A stretch of 64,000 bases of DNA from Nocardiopsis coralli (lineage in GTDB: Bacteria; Actinomycetota; Actinomycetes; Streptosporangiales; Streptosporangiaceae). The notes below the pieces were generated by a model, which had not been told where the DNA came from, searched no databases, and was given only the letters and a program-made list of their open reading frames with translations. The position numbers were made by a program, and so were the translations under genes. This document shows positions 53,449 through 64,000 of the stretch, one piece after another; within the stretch, counting starts at the first letter, position 1, and each line of letters begins with the position of its first letter. The DNA lies in NCBI RefSeq assembly GCF_014892575.1, contig NZ_JADBGI010000014.1:62001-126000 (forward strand). Reading direction: 5' to 3'.

Positions 53449-53476
53449 GGGCGGGCCGTGTGCGCACGGCCCGCCC
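53449..53476 (-). terminator. GC-rich hairpin after tuf
   Basis: The arms GGGCGGGCCGTG and CACGGCCCGCCC form a perfect 12-bp stem with a TGCG loop, about 50 nt after the tuf stop. There is no T tract. It probably separates the str operon from the rpsJ operon. Confidence 0.7.
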
Positions 53477-53526
53477 ACCTGCCGGGGCGGTGGCTCCCGC
53501 GAGGGGAACGTGTCCCCGGCTCGGTA

Positions 53527-54720
53527 CTACTTGATGATCTTGGTGACGCGACCGGCGCCCACGGTCCGGCCACCCTCGCGGATGGCGAACTTGAGGCCCT
53601 CTTCCATCGCGACCGGCTGGATCAGCACGACGGACATGGCGGTGTTGTCACCGGGCATGACCATCTCGGTGCCCTCCGGCAGCGTCACGACGCCGGTGAC
53701 GTCGGTGGTGCGGAAGTAGAACTGCGGGCGGTAGTTGTTGAAGAACGGCGTGTGGCGGCCACCCTCGTCCTTGGACAGGATGACGACCTGGCCCTCGAAC
53801 TCGGTGTGCGGCGTGGTGGTGCCGGGCTTGATGATGACCTGGCCGCGCTCGACGTCCTCGCGCTTGGTGCCACGCAGGAGCAGACCGACGTTGTCACCGG
53901 CCTGGCCCTGGTCGAGAAGCTTGCGGAACATCTCAACACCGGTGACGGTGGTGGTCTGCTTCTCTTCCTTGATGCCGACGATGTCAACGGTCTCGTTGAC
54001 GTTGATGATGCCGCGCTCGATGCGGCCGGTGACGACGGTGCCGCGACCGGTGATCGAGAAGACGTCCTCGATCGGCATGAGGAAGGGCTTCTCGGTGTCG
54101 CGCTCCGGCTCGGGGATGAAGCTGTCCACGGTGCCCATGAGCTCCAGGACGGCGTTCTTCCACTCCTCCTCGCCCTCGAGGGCCTTGAGGGCGGAGACCT
54201 TGGTCACCGGGACGTCGTCGCCGGGGAACTCGTACTCGGTGAGGAGCTCACGGACCTCGAGCTCGACGAGGTCGAAGATCTCCTCGTCGTCGACCATGTC
54301 GGCCTTGTTCAGGGCGACGACGATCGCCGGCACGCCGACCTGGCGGGCCAGGAGCACGTGCTCCTTGGTCTGCGGCATCGGGCCGTCGGTGGCGGCCACG
54401 ACCAGGATGGCGCCGTCCATCTGCGCCGCACCCGTGATCATGTTCTTCACGTAGTCGGCGTGGCCGGGGCAGTCGACGTGAGCGTAGTGGCGCTCGGTCG
54501 TCTGGTACTCGACGTGAGCGACGGAAATGGTGATGCCGCGCTCGCGCTCCTCGGGAGCGTTGTCGATGTCCTCGAACGGAGTGAACGGGTTCAGCTCCGG
54601 GTACGCGTCGTGCAGGACCTTGGTGATCGCCGCGGTCAGCGTGGTCTTGCCGTGGTCGATGTGACCGATGGTGCCGATGTTGACGTGCGGCTTAGTCCGG
54701 TCGAATTTTGCCTTCGCCAC
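53527..54720 (-). CDS. tuf: Elongation factor Tu
   Basis: The 397-residue GTPase delivers aminoacyl-tRNA. The G motifs are intact: GHIDHGKT (19-26), DCPGHADY and NKADM; domains II and III follow ([32 protein letters not shown]). The start is GTG 54720. It ends the str operon rpsL-rpsG-fusA-tuf. Confidence 0.98.
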   Translation of the reverse strand: MAKAKFDRTKPHVNIGTIGHIDHGKTTLTAAITKVLHDAYPELNPFTPFEDIDNAPEERERGITISVAHVEYQTTERHYAHVDCPGHADYVKNMITGAAQMDGAILVVAATDGPMPQTKEHVLLARQVGVPAIVVALNKADMVDDEEIFDLVELEVRELLTEYEFPGDDVPVTKVSALKALEGEEEWKNAVLELMGTVDSFIPEPERDTEKPFLMPIEDVFSITGRGTVVTGRIERGIINVNETVDIVGIKEEKQTTTVTGVEMFRKLLDQGQAGDNVGLLLRGTKREDVERGQVIIKPGTTTPHTEFEGQVVILSKDEGGRHTPFFNNYRPQFYFRTTDVTGVVTLPEGTEMVMPGDNTAMSVVLIQPVAMEEGLKFAIREGGRTVGAGRVTKIIK

Positions 54721-54757
54721 TGGATGTCTCCTAGACGTACAGAGCTATCTGACCCGA

Positions 54758-54779
54758 TCCCGCCCGCGTGTGGGCGGGA
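54758..54779 (-). promoter_or_regulatory. Intercistronic hairpin between fusA and tuf
   Basis: The arms TCCCGCCC and GGGCGGGA enclose GCGTGT in the 83-bp gap. A separate tuf transcript is common in bacteria. The hairpin could be a partial terminator or processing site; no promoter is clear. Confidence 0.5.
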
Positions 54780-54803
54780 CCGGACTGGTTACGTGTCCGC
54801 GAA

Positions 54804-56915
<2,112 letters not shown>

Positions 56916-56949
56916 AAGGCTCGTCGTCCCTCGGTCGATCTCGTCCGCG

Positions 56950-57420
56950 TTACCAGCGGTAGTGAGCGAAAGCCCGGTTCGACTCGGCCATCTTGTGCGT
57001 GTCCTCACGCTTCTTGACGGCCGCGCCGAGACCGTTGCTGGCGTCGACCAGCTCGTTCATCAGACGCTCGGTCATGGTCTTCTCACGGCGCTTGCGCGAG
57101 AAGGTGACCAGCCAACGCAGGGCCAGAGTGGTGGACCGGGAGGCGCGGACCTCGACCGGCACCTGGTAGGTCGCGCCACCAACACGGCGGCTGCGGACCT
57201 CGAGCGCGGGCTTGACGTTGTCGAGACCACGCTTCAGAACGACGAGCGGGTCCTGACCGGTCTTCTCACGGGCGCCCTCGAGCGCGTCGTAGACAATGCC
57301 CTGGGCCTGGGAACGCTTGCCGTCGAGCAGCACCTTGTTGATCAGTGCGGTGACGAGCGGCGAGCCGTAGACCGGGTCGGTGATGAGCTGGCGCTTCGGC
57401 GCCGGGCCCTTGCGCGGCAT
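56950..57420 (-). CDS. rpsG: 30S ribosomal protein uS7
   Basis: The 156-residue protein ([60 protein letters not shown]) organises the 30S head at the mRNA exit. The length is canonical. It starts 2 nt after rpsL. Confidence 0.98.
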   Translation of the reverse strand: MPRKGPAPKRQLITDPVYGSPLVTALINKVLLDGKRSQAQGIVYDALEGAREKTGQDPLVVLKRGLDNVKPALEVRSRRVGGATYQVPVEVRASRSTTLALRWLVTFSRKRREKTMTERLMNELVDASNGLGAAVKKREDTHKMAESNRAFAHYRW

Positions 57421-57422
57421 GC

Positions 57423-57794
57423 TTACTTCTCCTTCTTGGCGCCGTAGCGGCTACGCGCCTGCTTGCGGTTGCGGACACCCTGGGTGTCGAGCGAACCGCG
57501 GACGATTCGGTAGCGGACACCCGGCAGGTCCTTCACACGACCACCGCGGACCAGCACGATGCTGTGCTCCTGGAGGTTGTGGCCGATGCCGGGGATGTAG
57601 GCCGTCACCTCGATGCCGCTGCTCAGCTTCACACGGGCGACCTTGCGCAGGGCGGAGTTCGGCTTCTTGGGCGTAGTGGTGTAAACACGCGTGCACACAC
57701 CACGACGCTGCGGACTCCCCTTCAGCGCCGGGGTCTTGTTCTTTGCGACCTTGTCCTGTCGGCCCTTACGGACCAGCTGCTGGATGGTGGGCAC
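57423..57794 (-). CDS. rpsL: 30S ribosomal protein uS12
   Basis: The 123-residue protein ([60 protein letters not shown]) contributes to decoding. The lysines at the usual streptomycin-resistance positions, in TPKKPN and GGRVKDLP, are the wild-type residues. GTG 57794 gives the standard start with GGAG upstream. It heads the str operon. Confidence 0.97.
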   Translation of the reverse strand: MPTIQQLVRKGRQDKVAKNKTPALKGSPQRRGVCTRVYTTTPKKPNSALRKVARVKLSSGIEVTAYIPGIGHNLQEHSIVLVRGGRVKDLPGVRYRIVRGSLDTQGVRNRKQARSRYGAKKEK

Positions 57795-58366
57795 CGCGTC
57801 TCCGTCTTCCTCGTGACCTACGCCGGTTCTCGTAGCCGATATCGCTATTGACCTGCTGAACTTCCCGAAAACCCTCCGACCCCCGCTGTCGGGCGTGTCG
57901 CTTTCGTCCCGACGCACAGCGGCGGCGGGCGGGCACACCCGGCCGTAAGGCCGTAAAGGGAGGGGGTGCACATGCGAAGCGCGCCCTGATCAGTGGATCC
58001 GCCCCAGCGACTGGGGCCGGGCGCCGCACACACACGTGTAACCCGTCGACTCACGGGCACAATCACACAGGCTACCGCCTGCCGACTGAGCGGTCAAAAC
58101 GGTGTGCGACATGGCGAGAACCGGCGAAAGCCGATCCTCGCGTAGCCGTGGGTCTCCCCCAAGTCTACGCGGTTCCCGGAATGCTTCGCCCCCCGATTTC
58201 GAGACCTGCGGGTGTGACCTGCGCGATGCGCCGCCCCATGAGTTGGCTCACGGCCCCGGCACCGTGCCCCGTCCCCCGCACACCCGGCTTTCCGCACCCC
58301 ACGACAGTACGAGGGCCCGTGTCCGGACGCGGTGTCCGGGCACGGGCCCTCGGTCGGCCGGGCCGG
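57795..58366. other. Region upstream of the str operon
   Basis: This 572-bp stretch has no supported gene. It contains the rpsL promoter at 58069-58097 and a leader of roughly 270 nt with GC-rich inverted segments (for example GCCCCAGCGACTGGGGC near 58002-58018). Past the promoter lies the 3' region of the DUF4190 gene. Confidence 0.6.
58069..58097 (-). promoter_or_regulatory. Sigma-70-type promoter of rpsL-rpsG-fusA-tuf
   Basis: On the minus strand TTGACC (58097-58092) and TAGCCT (58074-58069) are 17 bp apart. The predicted start near 58062 is about 270 nt upstream of rpsL. The match is the best promoter in the window. Confidence 0.8.
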
Positions 58367-61162
58367 CTAGAAGATCACGAGCAGCAGCGAGATCACACTG
58401 ATCACGATGCCGACGACCGCGAAGACCGTACCGGTGGTGATGAGCCCGAGGCCGTCGAGCTCACCCCGGGAGTCACGGATCTCCCTCTTGGCCTTGGGAC
58501 CGGTGACCAACAGCGCCAGGAGCGCGGTGACCAGACCGACGAACGGCACCAGCGAGGCCACACCCAGCCAGAGGGTCTGGTTGGCGCCCGGCTCGGTGTC
58601 GGCGAGGAAGTCCACGCCGTCGTAACCGGGGTAACCGTCGCCGGCGTCGTTGCCCAGGGTGCGGTCGTCGAACTCCGGGAAGTCCTCCTGGATGTTCATG
58701 CGACGGCGGGAACGGCGCGGCTTGTCCGGCATCCCGTAGTCGGCCGGGGTGAAACCGTCGTCGTACCCCTCATCCGCGGGACGGTCGTCGTACTCGTCGT
58801 ATTCGTCGTACTCGTCGTCGTAACCGTCGCCGTCGTACCCGTCGTCGTAACCCTCCTCCGCGCGGCGGCGCCCGTAGGAGGGCACCGATCCCAGGTCGGA
58901 GGGCACGCCCGCGGGCGGACGGCCGTCGTCCTCACCCGGACCGTCCGGGGCCAGCGGGGAGAACATCTGGGTCGAGGCGCCCTGGTCGTCGTCGAACCGG
59001 GGCGGGTCGAACATCTGCGTCGCACCGCCGTCTGGCGCAGGGGCGGACGATCCCTCGTCACCGCCGGACCGCGCCTGCAGGTCGGCGAGGGCGGCCAGCG
59101 GGTCGTCCTGGGACGGCCCGGCGTCGGGGCCGCCCTGGTCGTACGTGCCCCAGTCGTCGTGGCGCACCCCGCCGCCGGTGTCGTCGCGGCGGCGCTGCTC
59201 GGCCTCACGGACCGCGTCGGGCAGACGCGGGTCGTTGCGGTCGAAGGCCCACGTGTTCCCGCTGCCGGTCCCGAGCCCGCCGGTCTGCTCCGGCTCCGTC
59301 GGCCGGGGCCCGGAGAGCTCGTCGTGGTACCCGTCGCCGGTCCAGGCGTCGCCGGGGCCGGAACCCCAGCCGTACTCGGACGGCTCACGGTCCTGCGGGG
59401 TCCACGAGAGCGGACCCGCTGAGCCGGAGAGCTCGTCGTCGTAACCGTCGCCGGAGACGGGACGGTCGCCGAGCGGGTCCGCGGCGTTCCAACCACCGCC
59501 GGAACCCAGCGGATCGGGGTCCGGGGAACCCCACGACGGGGTGTCTCCGGACGGGGTCCACGCCTCACCGGGCGCGGGTGCACCCGGGTCGAGGGGGTCG
59601 GAGCCGGGGGTGTCCCAGGTCGACGGGCCACCGGCGGCCGAGGTCCCCAGCGGGTCGTCACCGGCGGAGCCGCCCCAGGACGGGGCGTCGTCACCCGGGT
59701 TCCAGTGCCCGCCGGCGCCGGGGGTGGGTGTTCCCGTGCCGAGCGGGTCGGACCCGGGGGTGTTCCACGGGGCGGGCTCGCTCGAGGGTGTCCAGGGTTC
59801 TCCGGGGTCGGAGGGGCTCCACGACGAGGGGTCGCCCGAGGGCGACCACGTGTCCCCCGGGTCCGAGGGGTTCCAGGAGGAAGGCTCGGCCGAGGGGGTC
59901 CAGGGCTCGCCGCCGGAGGGGCTCCAGGGCTCGCCGGTCGACGGGGTGTCCCACGACGGGGTCTCACCCGCGGGGCTCCAGGAAGAGTCACTCGACGGGG
60001 ACCAGGGCTCGCCCGGCTCCGAAGGGCTCCAGGAGGAGGACTCGTTCGACGGGTTCCAGGGCTCACCGGCCCCCGAGGGACTCCAGGAGGAGGACTCGTT
60101 CGACGGGCTCCAGGGCTCACCGGCCCCCGAGGGACTCCACGAAGACGGCTCCCCCGACGGGGACCAGGGCTCGTCCGGTTCCGAAGGGCTCCAGGCCGCG
60201 GCGTCTTCCGACGGCGACCACGCGGCCGGCTCGGCGGGTACGGGTGCGCCCCAGGGGGCGTCGCCCGACGGGCTCGACGGGTCATCGGGGCCCGGGGTGC
60301 CCCAGGACGGGGCCTCACCCGAGGGGGTCCACGGCTCGCCCGGTTCGGACGGGCTCCACGAAGAGGGCTCCCGGTCCGACACCGGGACATCGCCGCTGAC
60401 CGGATCGGTGCCGGGGCCGCCCCACGTCGGGGCTCCCCCACCAGGCGTCCAGGGCTCGGCACCGGCCGCCGGCGCACCGGCGTCCAACGGGTCCGACTCG
60501 GGGGTGTTCCACGAGGACGGCTCGGCCGACGGCGACCACGGCTCGCGCCCCGCGGAGGACGCCTCGCCGCTGACCGGGTCCGTCCCGGGGCCGCCCCACA
60601 TGGGTGCCTCCCCCGCCGGGGGACGGGCATCGCCGGCAGCGGGCCCGCCGAACGGATCGCCACCGGGCACGGGCGCCCACGGCTCGAAGCCCGGACGCTC
60701 GTCCGGGCCGGGGAACCCACCGCTCTCCGAGGGCACGGTCGCCCCCGCGTCGCTCTCGGGGCTCCACGCCTCGGCCGCGGTCCCCTGACCGGACGGACCG
60801 GACGAGGGCCACTCCCCCGGCCCCTCCTCGCCGGGGGGTGCCGGGACGTCCGCGCTCGCCGCCACGTTCGGGTACCCGCCGGCGCGGTCGCCGCGGTCCT
60901 CCCACGGCATCGGCGGCTGCGGCTCGGCGGGACCGAACCCGCCCAGCGCCTCGGGGTAGGGCTCGACCATCTCCGGACGCGCCGAGCCCAGCCCGGCGTA
61001 CCCTCCACTGTCCGGGAAGACCGTGCCCCGGTCCGCTTCCTCCTGTTGCTCGTCCAACGGGTCCTGATACTCCGACTGCGTGCGGTGACGGTTCTGACTC
61101 GGCCGGAACCACGAATCCGCGTTGTCCCGGTCGGGGCCCCGTCCACCCCCGTGTTCGGTCAC
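58367..61162 (-). CDS. Large Pro/Ser/Trp-rich protein with C-terminal DUF4190-like membrane hairpin
   Basis: The 931-residue protein starts at GTG 61162. About 600 residues are degenerate repeats built on SPSGEPSSW, EPWSPS and TWGGPGTDPVSG-type units. A more acidic region follows, then an Asp/Tyr run (DGYDDEYDEYDEYDD), the basic patch KPRRSRRRMN, and at the end two membrane segments with the DUF4190-like loop LVTGPKAKREIRDSRGELDG. Most of the protein should be disordered and cytoplasmic. It lies between rpoC and rpsL, an unusual insertion into a conserved neighbourhood. The function is unknown. Confidence 0.82.
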   Translation of the reverse strand: MTEHGGGRGPDRDNADSWFRPSQNRHRTQSEYQDPLDEQQEEADRGTVFPDSGGYAGLGSARPEMVEPYPEALGGFGPAEPQPPMPWEDRGDRAGGYPNVAASADVPAPPGEEGPGEWPSSGPSGQGTAAEAWSPESDAGATVPSESGGFPGPDERPGFEPWAPVPGGDPFGGPAAGDARPPAGEAPMWGGPGTDPVSGEASSAGREPWSPSAEPSSWNTPESDPLDAGAPAAGAEPWTPGGGAPTWGGPGTDPVSGDVPVSDREPSSWSPSEPGEPWTPSGEAPSWGTPGPDDPSSPSGDAPWGAPVPAEPAAWSPSEDAAAWSPSEPDEPWSPSGEPSSWSPSGAGEPWSPSNESSSWSPSGAGEPWNPSNESSSWSPSEPGEPWSPSSDSSWSPAGETPSWDTPSTGEPWSPSGGEPWTPSAEPSSWNPSDPGDTWSPSGDPSSWSPSDPGEPWTPSSEPAPWNTPGSDPLGTGTPTPGAGGHWNPGDDAPSWGGSAGDDPLGTSAAGGPSTWDTPGSDPLDPGAPAPGEAWTPSGDTPSWGSPDPDPLGSGGGWNAADPLGDRPVSGDGYDDELSGSAGPLSWTPQDREPSEYGWGSGPGDAWTGDGYHDELSGPRPTEPEQTGGLGTGSGNTWAFDRNDPRLPDAVREAEQRRRDDTGGGVRHDDWGTYDQGGPDAGPSQDDPLAALADLQARSGGDEGSSAPAPDGGATQMFDPPRFDDDQGASTQMFSPLAPDGPGEDDGRPPAGVPSDLGSVPSYGRRRAEEGYDDGYDGDGYDDEYDEYDEYDDRPADEGYDDGFTPADYGMPDKPRRSRRRMNIQEDFPEFDDRTLGNDAGDGYPGYDGVDFLADTEPGANQTLWLGVASLVPFVGLVTALLALLVTGPKAKREIRDSRGELDGLGLITTGTVFAVVGIVISVISLLLVIF

Positions 61163-61235
61163 TGATGCCTGCCTTCCGACAGCGCCGAAGCGCCCTCTCC
61201 CGTCCACACCGTCACGTGTGGACCAACAACGACGA

Positions 61236-61281
61236 ACGGCGGCGGTCCCCACCCCTGCGAGGGGTGGGTGGCCGCCGCCGT
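61236..61281 (-). terminator. Hairpin after rpoC
   Basis: Outer arms ACGGCGGCGG and CCGCCGCCGT enclose an inner CCCACCCCT/AGGGGTGGG stem 19 nt after the rpoC stop. It is a strong structure without a T tract, in keeping with other terminators here. Confidence 0.7.
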
Positions 61282-61299
61282 CAGTACAGCAAACCGCGC

Positions 61300-64000
<2,701 letters not shown>

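Noticed and set aside
57423..57794. Streptomycin-resistance substitutions in uS12
   Set aside because: The lysines in TPKKPN and GGRVKDLP are wild type.

Overview
The window is about 64 kb of very GC-rich actinobacterial chromosome. Its ribosomal-protein gene order (alpha operon without rpsD), frequent GTG and TTG starts, type Z rpsN and many Pro/Gly/Asp-rich proteins suggest the Nocardiopsaceae (Nocardiopsis-like). That assignment is inferred from protein resemblance, not from an rRNA sequence. No rRNA, tRNA, transposase, integrase, CRISPR array or replication origin was seen.

Left part (1-30600, mostly accessory and housekeeping genes). A truncated hypothetical membrane protein is followed by almost 3 kb of non-coding repeats. 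These are 24 perfect copies of a 34-bp unit, three to four 295-bp units, and a 99-bp repeat pair that runs up to the stop of the next gene. Then come a membrane/methyltransferase gene pair divergent from a TetR regulator with an obvious operator, a Nudix hydrolase, NAD(P)HX repair enzyme (nnr), small membrane proteins and a two-domain sulfurtransferase. A five-gene cluster (DUF4178, DUF2617, low-complexity lipoprotein, DUF350, membrane-bound spermidine synthase-like) follows. After it are a divergent hydroxymethylbilane synthase, an NCS1 transporter, a CDP-alcohol phosphatidyltransferase, an acyltransferase-SGNH protein, a DUF6716 protein, a crotonase/SDR pair, a Uma2 nuclease-like protein, a ROK kinase, glmM and rplM-rpsI.

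Right part (30600-64000). A giant Pro/Gly-rich single-pass membrane protein, an APH(6)-like kinase and truA lead into one long minus-strand translation and transcription block. In transcription order it runs rpoC (partial at the right edge), a Pro/Ser/Trp-rich DUF4190 protein, rpsL-rpsG-fusA-tuf, then rpsJ-rplC-rplD-rplW-rplB-rpsS-rplV-rpsC-rplP-rpmC-rpsQ-rplN-rplX-rplE-rpsN-rpsH-rplF-rplR-rpsE-rpmD-rplO, secY-adk-map, a DUF1707 protein, infA-rpmJ-rpsM-rpsK-rpoA-rplQ and truA. Genes are tightly packed, often with 1- or 4-nt stop/start overlaps. GC-rich hairpins sit at several intercistronic gaps. Sigma-70-like promoters (TTGACC-N17/18-TAGNNT) are visible before rpsL and rplM, with a weaker match before infA.

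The most unusual material is the 0.8-3.7 kb repeat field, the polyamine-type membrane cluster at 11.6-15.2 kb, the pair of palindromic elements at 10.45 and 16.78 kb, and two very large disordered membrane proteins that share an Asp-Tyr tract next to basic residues or a membrane anchor.
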